NCBI RefSeq assembly: GCF_018069705.1
Contig: NZ_CP072943.1
Span: forward strand, 1,043,260-1,107,259
DNA: 64,000 bases
From: Aminithiophilus ramosus
GTDB lineage: Bacteria > Synergistota > Synergistia > Synergistales > Aminithiophilaceae
Reading direction: 5' to 3'
Under the pieces are notes generated by a model, which saw nothing but the letters and a program-made list of their open reading frames with translations, had not been told where the DNA came from and did no database searches. The stretch's first letter is position 1; every line of letters begins with the position of its first letter. The position numbers were made by a program, and so were the translations under genes. Shown here piece after piece: positions 8,320 through 17,766 of the stretch.

Positions 8320-9723
8320 TCATCTTCCGATCGCGATGTAGGCGTTGAATTCCGCCCCCTGCGTCGAGGCGTAACTGACGACCTTGAATCCCGTCCTCGT
8401 TATGGAGCCGACCGCCGGAGCGGCTACGGCCGAGGCCGGAGCGGTCAGTATGGTCGCGGGAACGACGACGTAACAGTAGCCGGGAAAAACGAGAGGGAAG
8501 GTGATGCTCTGCAACGATCCCGTGCCCGTCCATCGGGCCCACTGGATGATGAGCCCGCTCGAAAACCGTTGATACCCGCTGTTTCCAAGGGAGACGCCCG
8601 TGCTCCTCAGAAAATCGTCGGCGTGGTAGCCGTCGAGCAGATCGGCGTCGAGACCGGATCCGGCACCGTCCACCGCCAGAAGCCTGGACAAAATATTCGC
8701 CGCCGTCTCCTCCAGAACGGGCAGAAAACCGGCGGCAAGTTTCCCGTCCGCTCCGGCCTTCGGGATCTTGCCCGCCGCCGACGACGTCGATACGTCCGCG
8801 GAAGGAACCCTGGCATTGATCAGCGTCTGAATGTCGGAGAGATGGAGACCGTCGAGCATGTCCGCGTCCAGGCCGGATCCGGAACCGCCATTGCCCGAAT
8901 TCCATAAGGAAAACCAATCGGACCAGGCTGTGGCAGTGTAGTGCTGGTACCTGAAGTAAATACGCTGATCCGTCGAGTTGTACGGCAAGGCGATTTGAAC
9001 GGCTCCGTTTGCGGAATTCCCCCGGAGGGTTAAAACCGTACGATAGGGAGAGCCGATCGGAAAATCCTTAATGAAATCGACCCTCATGCCGCGGCAAGAA
9101 GCAAGGGGAGCCACTGTCGGCCCCGTTCCGTTCGTTATCGCATACGGAGAATTCTGAAGCAGCACTTTATGGAAATCGCTCGGACCGACACCCCCTACCG
9201 TCGCCGCGTCGTCGGCCTGAGCGGCCGAGGCCACTTTCCCGGAAACTTCTATGGTGACTTTGTCGTTCGTCGCATCCGGCGTCAGAACGATATTGGCTCC
9301 GGCCACCAACTCGAGCGTGTCCGCTTTCGCGTCTGCCTGCAGAGAGGTCCCTCCGACCTTGACGTTGGCGAAAGCGTTCTGGTTCACCTCCGCTCCGGCG
9401 GCGATTCCGTCGAGCTTGGTCTTGTCCGCGTTGGACATGAACCCTGAAGAGGAAGTCGTGACATTCGCATGGCCGTGTCCCGCCCCGGCGAAAGCCGATG
9501 CGTCCTGTCCGTCGAGTCTGTCTGCGTTCAGATTCGCGCAGACCGTTCCGTCCGATATCGGGATCTGCCCGGACGAATGGCCGGGAGAAAGTCCCCTGAG
9601 CTTCCCGGCATCGACGATCCGGTCTTCCTTGAGAGCCCTCTGATTCTCCCTGACCACGCCCGGTCCGTCCGCTATGAATTCGGTGTCGGCCGGTTTGTTC
9701 GCGTTGAAGGCCACAGGCGTCAC
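8320..9723 (-). CDS. Phage tail fibre protein
   Basis: This 467-residue fibre has recurrent short motifs typical of phage fibres: NADRLDGQDASAF, NADKTKLDGIAAGA, LDADMLDGLHLSDI and LDADLLDGYHADDF. A C-terminal domain (SGLIIQWARWTGTGS, TLVFPGYCY-like) resembles gp53-type fibre tips. It is expected to form a homotrimer that contacts the host surface. It follows the tip protein gene after a terminator-like hairpin and precedes a probable assembly protein. Confidence 0.85.
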   Translation of the reverse strand: MTPVAFNANKPADTEFIADGPGVVRENQRALKEDRIVDAGKLRGLSPGHSSGQIPISDGTVCANLNADRLDGQDASAFAGAGHGHANVTTSSSGFMSNADKTKLDGIAAGAEVNQNAFANVKVGGTSLQADAKADTLELVAGANIVLTPDATNDKVTIEVSGKVASAAQADDAATVGGVGPSDFHKVLLQNSPYAITNGTGPTVAPLASCRGMRVDFIKDFPIGSPYRTVLTLRGNSANGAVQIALPYNSTDQRIYFRYQHYTATAWSDWFSLWNSGNGGSGSGLDADMLDGLHLSDIQTLINARVPSADVSTSSAAGKIPKAGADGKLAAGFLPVLEETAANILSRLLAVDGAGSGLDADLLDGYHADDFLRSTGVSLGNSGYQRFSSGLIIQWARWTGTGSLQSITFPLVFPGYCYVVVPATILTAPASAVAAPAVGSITRTGFKVVSYASTQGAEFNAYIAIGR

Positions 9724-9735
9724 CTCCCTGAAAAC

Positions 9736-9759
9736 GAGGGGAGGGAATCCCCTCCCCTC
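9736..9759 (-). terminator. Terminator-like hairpin between tip and fibre genes
   Basis: A perfect 10-bp stem GAGGGGAGGG/CCCTCCCCTC with a 4-nt loop is followed on the minus strand by GTTTTC. It is probably a partial terminator lowering fibre expression. Confidence 0.55.
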
Positions 9760-9768
9760 CGACGTCTC

Positions 9769-12700
9769 TCAATAACCCGCGACGTACCAGCTGAGCGTCC
9801 CTCCCACGTCGGAACCGGCCGCATCCAGAACCTTCACGGTCGCCTGCGACACGGAGGGACCGGAAGTTATCTCCGCCCGGCGGTTCGCCCCGTCGGCCGA
9901 AACGACCAGTGAGGGCGGCACGGTGAAGGTGTAGCCGAAGTGAACGACCCCCCCTCCGGAGGGAACGGCAATCCGACCCGACTTGGCCACGTCCGGCATA
10001 TCCACGGATATTTTCAGCGTTCCCACTTCCGGCGTCCCTGTCGGATCCGTCGTCGAAAGCAGGACCCGAGCCTCGATGTAGCGGAAGGTCTCCTGACGGG
10101 GCGAAAAGACCCGCCAGGGCGTCCAGACCGAACCGTCCCTGCTTGTCCGGTATTCCAGAGCCGCATTCGTCCCGGCGGCGGCCGCGAAGGAGGGAATGAA
10201 CTCCGCTCCGATGTCGGCCGTCACGATTCGCCCTATATCCTTCCGTGCCGGAGAATAGATGCCGGTATATTCCCGACAGAGCGGCTTCGCGGCCGAATAG
10301 GTTATCCCCTCGTTTCCGCCGCCGAAGTTGAGACCGATTCCTCCGCGACCGACCTCGACGTCTTCGGTCGCCGTTATATCGCAGGCGACGCGGACCCATT
10401 CTCCCGACGGGAGAACGACGGTCACCGCCGTCCCTCCGACCGTGTGCTGACCGCCGAGGTTGGAATTGAGGTACGCCGTGAGCGTTTTCCGCTGCGTCAC
10501 GGACGATTTGAGCCAAACGCCGAAATGGTACGTTCTTCCGGCTCCGAAACCGTACGGGTAGTAATCGTAAAAATAGGTGGTGTTTTCGGCGACGCTCTCG
10601 AAGCACATCCCCATCGCGGGGTCCGGATACTGCCTCACCGTAGCCTGATTCCAATACGTCGACGACGAGAAATGGCCCCATTTCGACCAGTCCGTGTCGG
10701 CACCGCCGCCTTCCGTGGAGAATTTGTTCGCCAGCATCAATACCTCGGCCGCTCCGGCCTCGTTGAAGCGATCGGTCGGGTAGTCGGAAAACCGCCCCCC
10801 CAGGGTGGCGAACGTGGCTTCTGAGGGCCCGAAGGCCGTACCGTCGTGAGTCCCCGAGCCTAGCGTCAGCTCGTCCCAGGACAACAGAACGTTCTTCGGC
10901 GGCAGATCCGTGACGGCCACGGAAGCCGAAGCGGCCTGGGACGAATGGAATCCGGCCCGGGTAAGAGCTTTCACGTGGACACGGAAGGTTCTCTCCGTCG
11001 CCACGGGATAGACGTATCCGGTCTGGGTCAGCCCCGTCACCAGAACCGTCCCGGTTTCCCAGGAAGACCCTTCCCGGATCTCGTATCCGACCACATCGGG
11101 CTCGTCGACTCTGTCCCAGAGCATGTCGATCGTCGTTCCGTCCTGGGCGGCCTGGAACCCGGCCACGTTCGAGGGTTCCAGATCGGCCGACAGGGACGCA
11201 GAGATCTCCGCTGACAGGAAACCCGACGAATTGCGGGCCCGGACTTTGACGGCCAGATCCGTCGAAACCGCAAGGGTCAGATTCAGGCGAGGATCGGCCG
11301 TCACCCCGAGGATTTCCGCGGCCTCCCAGGAAATGCCGTCGCGGACCTCGTAGCCCGTGACGTCCGCATCCGGCGAGGGGACCCACGAGATGGCCACCCT
11401 CGTCCGGTCGTAAGGATCCTGAGCGACGGCAAGACCGGAAGGCGGCGACGGGACCAGCCCCACGACTCTGGAGATCGGGACCGGGTTCAGGGAAGGATTC
11501 CCGGCGACCGAGACGGCCCTGATCCACCAGGTATAGTTTTTTTCGATCGACACCCGGTGTTCCAGGAAAAGTCCCGAGACGTGGGCTCCTATCACTTCGC
11601 CTCCGTCCCAGGACGTTCCCTCGCGGATCTCGAAGTAGGCCACATCTCGATCGACCGGAGCATCCCAAGAGAGTAGGACGACGTTCTTCGCGTCGGCCCG
11701 CTGTTCGGCCGAAAAACCGGTCACGTCCCGGGGATCGATATCGACCGTCGTCGCGAGCTGGGCCGTCGACGACGAAGCCCCCCGCCTGGTCCTGGCCCGG
11801 ACCAGGAAAGTCACCGCCCCGGAAGCCGAAAGCCGCACGCGGAAGGCCGATGTCGCCGACTCTCCCAAGGAAACGGCTTTTTCCCACGCGCTCCCCCGCC
11901 TCACGTCGTAGGCGACGATGTCTTTGCCCGGAGACGGAGTCCACGAGAGCGTCCCCCAGGATTTATCCGTATCGTCCAGCGCCAGGCCCAGATTCGTCGG
12001 TCTGCCGGGTTCCAGGCCCGCCACGACCGTAATTGAAGCCGTCCCGACGGAGAGATTGCCCGAGTTGTCCAGAGCCCTCACGTGATAGACGTAGGTCCCC
12101 GATGCGTCGTACTCAAGAGAGAGCCTCGGCTCCGGAAGGATCGTTCCCACGGAAACGCCCGAGGCCCAAGTCGCTCCCTTTCTCACGGCATAGCCCCGGA
12201 GATCGGGGACGTCCTCGAGGGAAATTCCGTTCCAGGAGAGGAGATAACGCCCGCGATCCAGAGGATCGACCGTCGCCTTCAGGCCCGTCACATTCGGCGG
12301 AGGCGCCGACTTGCCCGTCAACGTCAGCGGCGGAGCCGCCAGAGGGAGCCCTCCGCAGCCGGCGGAATTGACGACGGCCACCGATACGGTGACCCTTCTG
12401 GGAGCCGGAAGAGCTTTCAGGACAAAGGAATCGTCCGTGCTGATTCCGCCCGGCTCGTCCTCGCCGTCGTCGAGCCTGCAATAGATCGCGAAGTGTCGGA
12501 TATGAGCGTAATTCGGACGGTTCCAGGAAACCTTCACGTCCGACAGGACCGTTCCGTCTTTCAGAACGTAGGAATTTTCCTCCAGAGAAATCCCCGAAAC
12601 CTGAGGAACCGTCCTGGCCTGAATCGCATAGATCGTCTCGGCCGAGGCCTTTCCGAAACCGAGAGCGTCGAGCGTCGTCACCCCGACGACGACACGGTCG

Positions 12701-15700
12701 GATTCCGGCAGAGGAATCTGGCAGCTCGTGGCGAACTGAGGAAGATCGGCGACCTTTTTCCCGTCGATCGCCACCGTCGCCCCGTAGTAATCGCCCCTGG
12801 GGGGCGTCCAGGCAACATCGAGAAAGACTTTTCCTCCGGCATCGACGTGCTCCGACACGCGGAGACTCGTCACCGGCGCGGGAGCGATCGTTTCCGGCTC
12901 ATCCGGCGGAGTTCTCTCGTCGTAAACCTCCGGCACGTACTCGATTCCCACCAGACGGACCTTGAGATCTTCCTCCCGGGTGACCCGGATAACCCGAAAA
13001 TCTTTTCCCGTCCTATCGACTTCTCCCAGGGAATAGACTTCTCCCCCTTCCGGATCGTGAACCTCCTCGAGGTGATAGTCGTCGTATTCCCAGGTATCTC
13101 CGTCGGAACCTCCGGACGACGATCCGTAAAGATAGACTTTCCCCTTCGTCGAAACGCTTACCGTGAAAAGGGCCTCCCGTTTCACCCACAGACCCGGACG
13201 GGATCCCGGCGGTTCGCCGATCCATTTCCCGTGGAAACGGTCGGAGGAAACGGTCCCGTAGAAAAGAAAGGGGGGATCGGGATCCACGGTCGAGTTCGCG
13301 CGACACCAGATCGACGCCCGGTACGTCCGTCCGGGCTCCACCCTGACGGACCCGTTGACGTACGCCGTCCAACCGTCCAGAGTCCCTTTCCTTACCCGCA
13401 AAGCCCTGCCGCCGAGACGCCCCGCCGACGCGACGTCAAGCGTCGAGTCGTTGTAGTGGGTCGCTGCCGTCCAGCCTTCTCCCATGCTCGTGGAGACTCC
13501 GTTCGAATTCGCCGGATCCCCCGCGTGCACGCCGGAGCAAAACTCGAAGGAGGTATCCCCCGGGGAAATGCTCTCGGCCAGGTAGCCGTTCAGCGTCACC
13601 CGGTCCGTTACCGTCGTTTCGTAGACCGGCAGAAGCTCCCGTTCGACGAGGACATCATCCGCGCGCCGCACCATGACGGCGTAGTTCTTTCCGGATTCGA
13701 GCGTCACCTCCCGGTCGAGCACCAGGATGTCGGAATCGGGCCGGGTGACGCCGGCCGGAACGTAGGGAGTCACCTCATGTCCTGCCTCGACCTGCAGCAT
13801 GTCAATCTCGGCATCCACCGTACCGTCCTCCGAAGAGGAATGGACGGTTATCGCACAGGTGACGCCTATGTCGGTCTTCTCCTCGGACCGAATCGAAACG
13901 GCTTCCGTCTCCCCGGGACGGATCTGAAACGATGTCGCCGAGGCGATGTCGGCGCCGTTGCCGTATCGGCGCAGTCGAAGCGTGACCTTCAGGACCCGGG
14001 AGCCGTTGTTTCGCACCCGGCAGGAGAAAGAGCAATCCGAACCTGCCAGCAGGAATTTCGGGTACACGTAGGAATAGGCCCCGGGCACGGACGAAACGCC
14101 TTTGACCGTGAACGCGTTTCGTCCCGTTTTCGTCGTCAGGGCCGCCATGTTCGCGGAATCGGAAGACCAGACGTTCCAGGAAACGTCCGCGTCATAGATA
14201 TTCGTCGCCCCTTCGCGGAAGTCCGTTCCAACGAGACGGCCGCCCCAACCCCACCTCGGCACATCGTGCTGGAGCCGCACCACGTCGCCGACCTGGCAGG
14301 CGATGGCGTCGACATCGGCCACCCACGTACAGGTTCTGAGGATGTACTTGTTGAGGGAGAGACGATACTTCGCCTCGCGGTAAGCCTGTTCGAACGTCGT
14401 CACGCCGTCCAGTCGGATCTGTGTCGGGTTGGCCAGATTGTCTTCCCTGTCGAAGCCCTCGTCGTAGACGGTCAAAGTGTCCTGCTCGTACCCCTTCGAG
14501 GCGTTCCGGAAGGTCGCCTCCACGGCGTTGGCCCTATCCGTCAGGGACAGAAACTCCTCCTGGAAGGAATCTTTCAGCACATTCCCCACGGAAAAAAGCT
14601 GCACCGGCTCCGACGGGCCGTCCCACATGCAGGACCACCTGGTCCCGCGCAGGATCGCCTTCCCGCGCCCCGCGTCCTCGTAGACCTGAAGGGCCGTCCA
14701 GAGATCGGTCGCTTCCCCCAGAAGGTAGTTCACCTTCAGAGCTCCGGCGTCGCAGAACTCGGCCCATGCAGCGAAATCGGCATAGACGATCCGGTCCGCA
14801 GGAACCCCCTGGACCTCGTGGACCCAGGCTCCGTTACGGACGTCCTTCAGGCGGCGACACCGATGGAGCACGTCGTAGCAGGCCCATGCCGGATTATCGG
14901 CGGCCCTTGCTTCATGGAGCCCCGTGGCCGGGTTCCGGACCCGGACCGTCGACCGACGGACCGACGCCGTGACGTTCGGTCTCCCGCCGGAAAGCTGATC
15001 CGTCGCCAGGGCTCGGATCGCCAGAAGCGCCTTTCCCGGGCGGATGAAGTCGTCATAGACGATGTGGGAGAGGGTCGTCCACACCACCTTGTTTGCGTAG
15101 CGAAGGGACGTCCCCTCCTTGGCGGCCACGCGCGCCCGCACCTCGTACCGTCCGGCCGGAATATGGTCCGCCCTCCAGAACCGTTGGAAGGGGGACGTCT
15201 CCTTGCAGGCGATCCGTTCCGACACCCAGGGAGTCCAGGAGGAAGTCCCGACGCGACGGTATTGGATCTCCACGTCGACGTGGGTCTCTTCCTGCTCCCC
15301 CTGATCGTCGGCGTGATACAGCCCTTGAGAGAAATCCAGGACCACCTCGATCCCCTCCCCCGAGTCTCCCTCGGTCCGATGCGTCGACCAGGTCGGGGAG
15401 GAATCTCTGAAATACCGGTCGCCCCAGGTGCGCACGGCGTAATCGGCACAGAGGAAGGCGGGATCCGTGCTCCGCGGGGGACGGACGCGCCGGTCGCCCC
15501 GGATTTCCTCTTCCCCCTCCCTGATCAGGCAGGCCCGTCCCCGCCAGCGATCGCAGGTGTCGCATCGTCGTTCCCTGACGTCGGCCACCTCCTGCGGATC
15601 GGTCATATCCAGGACGTAGGAGAGGGACTGATCCGCATAGGTGTCGTCGAAGCCGTCGATGACCGTCTGATCGTTCTCTCCCGTCCGGACGTGCACCCAG

Positions 15701-16395
15701 ACGTCGGAGAAGTTTTCGACGGGATTGTCGTTGATCCGGATCTCCGAAATCTCGTCCACCGGCCCTTCGGCCAGACAGAGAAGAACGTTGTAGTACTGTT
15801 TTTCCCCGTCCGTCGAAACATGCTCGGCCAGAATCTGTCCCGCCGTCCGGACCGTGCCGTGCAGGAGAGGAACGGGATACCCCTGCCCCACGAGAGCCTG
15901 CATTTTCCCCCACCGATAGACCTGGCCGGAATCGAGGTCCGGCAGGTCCACATTGGCGGGCGAAAAGAGGGAATTGATCAGCGATCCGCCCACCATCAGC
16001 GTCGCCGCCGCGCCGAGGTAGGACTGCCATCCCCAGGCGGTCTGGGCGATCATGCCCGCCCCCGCGAAGGAACCGCCGGCTATCATGGAACCGACCCCCA
16101 TGGCCACGACGGGCACCAGCAGGGAAGCGATGACGGCCAACGGATTCTTGCCGTCGCCGCCTCTGACCACGGGAACCAGGGTGACCCAGTCCCAGGGCTC
16201 GGGGACGTAGGTGCGGGCCCGTTCTCCGGAAACGATTCTTCCGTTGACCGAGAGAGTATATTCCGCGCCCGTATCGAAAGAGAGCCGTTCCAGGTAGGAA
16301 GAAAGAGGGACTCCGGGGCGGTAGGGAAGAGTCGATATCTTGCGGTCGGAAGGCGAGAACGGGTTACGTATGCGGGTTACGGTCAGTTTTTCCAT
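9769..16395 (-). CDS. TipJ/host-specificity tail tip protein (I-J fusion) with FN3-like repeats
   Basis: This 2208-residue central tail-tip protein starts at ATG 16395, overlapping the NlpC gene by 13 nt. Residues 1-75 look like the ubiquitin-like fold of lambda gpI. Residues about 78-140 are Gly-rich and hydrophobic. The J-like core starts with GQVYRWGKMQALVGQGYPVPLLHG. A Cys cluster (CDTCDRWRGRAC, about residues 267-278) is inserted after EVADVRE. Carbohydrate-module-like segments occupy the middle. The C-terminal third holds at least five tandem FN3-like units, each with a Y/F-E-V/I-R-x-G-x-S/T-W motif (YEVRDGISWE, YEIREGSSWE, FEIREGTSWD, YDVRRGSAWE, YAVRKGATWA). It determines host binding. 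No separate gpI gene exists here. Confidence 0.93.
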   Translation of the reverse strand: MEKLTVTRIRNPFSPSDRKISTLPYRPGVPLSSYLERLSFDTGAEYTLSVNGRIVSGERARTYVPEPWDWVTLVPVVRGGDGKNPLAVIASLLVPVVAMGVGSMIAGGSFAGAGMIAQTAWGWQSYLGAAATLMVGGSLINSLFSPANVDLPDLDSGQVYRWGKMQALVGQGYPVPLLHGTVRTAGQILAEHVSTDGEKQYYNVLLCLAEGPVDEISEIRINDNPVENFSDVWVHVRTGENDQTVIDGFDDTYADQSLSYVLDMTDPQEVADVRERRCDTCDRWRGRACLIREGEEEIRGDRRVRPPRSTDPAFLCADYAVRTWGDRYFRDSSPTWSTHRTEGDSGEGIEVVLDFSQGLYHADDQGEQEETHVDVEIQYRRVGTSSWTPWVSERIACKETSPFQRFWRADHIPAGRYEVRARVAAKEGTSLRYANKVVWTTLSHIVYDDFIRPGKALLAIRALATDQLSGGRPNVTASVRRSTVRVRNPATGLHEARAADNPAWACYDVLHRCRRLKDVRNGAWVHEVQGVPADRIVYADFAAWAEFCDAGALKVNYLLGEATDLWTALQVYEDAGRGKAILRGTRWSCMWDGPSEPVQLFSVGNVLKDSFQEEFLSLTDRANAVEATFRNASKGYEQDTLTVYDEGFDREDNLANPTQIRLDGVTTFEQAYREAKYRLSLNKYILRTCTWVADVDAIACQVGDVVRLQHDVPRWGWGGRLVGTDFREGATNIYDADVSWNVWSSDSANMAALTTKTGRNAFTVKGVSSVPGAYSYVYPKFLLAGSDCSFSCRVRNNGSRVLKVTLRLRRYGNGADIASATSFQIRPGETEAVSIRSEEKTDIGVTCAITVHSSSEDGTVDAEIDMLQVEAGHEVTPYVPAGVTRPDSDILVLDREVTLESGKNYAVMVRRADDVLVERELLPVYETTVTDRVTLNGYLAESISPGDTSFEFCSGVHAGDPANSNGVSTSMGEGWTAATHYNDSTLDVASAGRLGGRALRVRKGTLDGWTAYVNGSVRVEPGRTYRASIWCRANSTVDPDPPFLFYGTVSSDRFHGKWIGEPPGSRPGLWVKREALFTVSVSTKGKVYLYGSSSGGSDGDTWEYDDYHLEEVHDPEGGEVYSLGEVDRTGKDFRVIRVTREEDLKVRLVGIEYVPEVYDERTPPDEPETIAPAPVTSLRVSEHVDAGGKVFLDVAWTPPRGDYYGATVAIDGKKVADLPQFATSCQIPLPESDRVVVGVTTLDALGFGKASAETIYAIQARTVPQVSGISLEENSYVLKDGTVLSDVKVSWNRPNYAHIRHFAIYCRLDDGEDEPGGISTDDSFVLKALPAPRRVTVSVAVVNSAGCGGLPLAAPPLTLTGKSAPPPNVTGLKATVDPLDRGRYLLSWNGISLEDVPDLRGYAVRKGATWASGVSVGTILPEPRLSLEYDASGTYVYHVRALDNSGNLSVGTASITVVAGLEPGRPTNLGLALDDTDKSWGTLSWTPSPGKDIVAYDVRRGSAWEKAVSLGESATSAFRVRLSASGAVTFLVRARTRRGASSSTAQLATTVDIDPRDVTGFSAEQRADAKNVVLLSWDAPVDRDVAYFEIREGTSWDGGEVIGAHVSGLFLEHRVSIEKNYTWWIRAVSVAGNPSLNPVPISRVVGLVPSPPSGLAVAQDPYDRTRVAISWVPSPDADVTGYEVRDGISWEAAEILGVTADPRLNLTLAVSTDLAVKVRARNSSGFLSAEISASLSADLEPSNVAGFQAAQDGTTIDMLWDRVDEPDVVGYEIREGSSWETGTVLVTGLTQTGYVYPVATERTFRVHVKALTRAGFHSSQAASASVAVTDLPPKNVLLSWDELTLGSGTHDGTAFGPSEATFATLGGRFSDYPTDRFNEAGAAEVLMLANKFSTEGGGADTDWSKWGHFSSSTYWNQATVRQYPDPAMGMCFESVAENTTYFYDYYPYGFGAGRTYHFGVWLKSSVTQRKTLTAYLNSNLGGQHTVGGTAVTVVLPSGEWVRVACDITATEDVEVGRGGIGLNFGGGNEGITYSAAKPLCREYTGIYSPARKDIGRIVTADIGAEFIPSFAAAAGTNAALEYRTSRDGSVWTPWRVFSPRQETFRYIEARVLLSTTDPTGTPEVGTLKISVDMPDVAKSGRIAVPSGGGVVHFGYTFTVPPSLVVSADGANRRAEITSGPSVSQATVKVLDAAGSDVGGTLSWYVAGY

Positions 16396-16805
16396 CCCTT
16401 CGCCTCCAGAGCGGGGAAATAGTGCCCCTCGATGTGACGCCTCCACCAGGGATGATCCGTTCGGTCCAGATGAACGCCTCTTTTGGAATCCGTATGGAGG
16501 AATCTGCCGCCGCCCAGATAGACGGCCGTGTGATTGATCGCGTCGACGGTGTTGAAACGGACGGTCAGAAGGGCGGGAAGGACGGAGTCCGGTTCGACCC
16601 GGTTCCAGACCGACCGATGAGAATCGATCTCGCTCGCGATCCGGAACGGGTCCAGGCAGGAGACGCGGTAATCCGGAAGATCGATTCCCGCCCTGAAAAA
16701 GACCACCCGCACCAGGCCCCAACAGTCGAGACCCGATCGGGGATCCCGACCGCCGTCGACGAAGGGCACGCCCAGAAGATCCGCGTACGTGATCTTAAGA
16801 GGCAT
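16383..16805 (-). CDS. NlpC/P60 tail peptidase (gpK-like)
   Basis: This 140-residue cysteine peptidase has catalytic Cys28 in GLDCWGLVR and His92 in INHTAVYLGGGRFLH. In lambda-like phages gpK-type proteins cut peptidoglycan during DNA entry or act in tip assembly. I chose ATG 16805 (GGGTGG upstream) over the GTG at 16814. It overlaps gpL by 11 nt and the tip gene by 13 nt, so the three are translationally coupled. The N-terminal Mov34/JAB domain of lambda gpK is absent. Confidence 0.88.
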   Translation of the reverse strand: MPLKITYADLLGVPFVDGGRDPRSGLDCWGLVRVVFFRAGIDLPDYRVSCLDPFRIASEIDSHRSVWNRVEPDSVLPALLTVRFNTVDAINHTAVYLGGGRFLHTDSKRGVHLDRTDHPWWRRHIEGHYFPALEAKGWKN

Positions 16806-17418
16806 AGAGACCACCCTGGGGGATGGACGGTTCGCCTCCGTAGCGGGTCGAGTTGCCTCTTTGCCTGCAGTCGGCCAACGTTTTGCCGCACGTCGGCAGA
16901 TCCTGCAGAACGCCCGCCGATACGCCGCATTCCGCGCCGCCGTACCTGAATGGGCAGAAGTTCTTCAGATTACGCCGGGCGGGACGCCGGGAAGCGAGGG
17001 GATAGTCGATGCCCAGAGTGAAGGTCACCCACCGCGCGTCCGTCTTCACGCCCGTCACGGAATAGACCTCCTCGAGCTCCGGAGACATCTGGTCCAGATG
17101 GGCGGAATGAACGACTCTCAAGGTCGCGGCGGAGCCCACCCCCCCGTCGGCGGACTCGAGGTAGGCCTGGACGGCCCGCGTCACGTTCGAGACCTGGATC
17201 GTCACCTTGGGAATCTCCCCCTTGGACTCCTCGCCCATCACGCTGAATTCGAAAGGGAAGGCCACCCAGGTCTCTCCGTTCCAGATCACGTTTTCGGTGT
17301 TTCTGACGAAGCGCAGAACCGTCCCGTCGGAGACTTTGACTTCCAGGAGAATCAGCCAGGCCCCGTCCGAAGCGAGATTGTTCTTTTCCAGAATGGCCGC
17401 CGCCGACAACGAAAACAT
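16795..17418 (-). CDS. Phage minor tail protein L (Fe-S type)
   Basis: This 207-residue homologue of lambda gpL has four conserved cysteines at positions 155, 164, 177 and 184 (NFCPF, AECGV, TCGKT, ADCRQ). In gpL these ligate a 4Fe-4S cluster. The N-terminal beta domain (LRFVRNTENVIWNGETWVAFPFE) fits the DUF1833/gpL family. It works with gpM and gpK at the tail tip. It lies 3 nt after gpM. Confidence 0.9.
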   Translation of the reverse strand: MFSLSAAAILEKNNLASDGAWLILLEVKVSDGTVLRFVRNTENVIWNGETWVAFPFEFSVMGEESKGEIPKVTIQVSNVTRAVQAYLESADGGVGSAATLRVVHSAHLDQMSPELEEVYSVTGVKTDARWVTFTLGIDYPLASRRPARRNLKNFCPFRYGGAECGVSAGVLQDLPTCGKTLADCRQRGNSTRYGGEPSIPQGGLYAS

Positions 17419-17421
17419 GAC

Positions 17422-17763
17422 TCACACCTCCCGAAGCTGAAGTTCCGCGGCCCAGCGGCCGGGAAGAGTTTTCCTGATCCGGGGAACGGAGACGAATCGG
17501 ACCGCATGGCTTGTCCCATCCAGGGGATGAGTCCACAAGAATGAGGCCGACCCGCCCAAGGTCGACCGCCAGAAGCTTTCCAATCTCTCCTTGTCCGCAT
17601 CGCGAAGAGCCTCCCAGGTCAGTCCCCATGTCTTTCTCTGCCGGGTATACCTCGCCCGCGTCTGCTCGTAGCCGGCCTCGAAATCGGATCGGATGGCCGG
17701 GTCCTCCCAGATCTCCTCCAGAGGATACGAGGGAACGGCCAAGTCAGGGAATCGCAGCGTCAT
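17422..17763 (-). CDS. Phage minor tail protein M-like
   Basis: This 113-residue protein lies between the tape measure and gpL, the lambda M position. The sequence fits a small beta-rich tip protein: LTWEALRDADKERLESFWRS followed by SASFLWTHPLDGTSHAVRFVS. It is separated from both neighbours by 3 nt. Confidence 0.8.
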   Translation of the reverse strand: MTLRFPDLAVPSYPLEEIWEDPAIRSDFEAGYEQTRARYTRQRKTWGLTWEALRDADKERLESFWRSTLGGSASFLWTHPLDGTSHAVRFVSVPRIRKTLPGRWAAELQLREV

Positions 17764-17766
17764 CGC

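Noticed and set aside
8320-16395. A diversity-generating retroelement acting on the fibre or tip gene
   Set aside because: No reverse transcriptase, template repeat or adenine-mutagenised variable repeat was found nearby.
12082-16422. Very long plus-strand frame antisense to the tip protein
   Set aside because: It mirrors codon bias of the minus-strand gene, has no ribosome site and no family signal.
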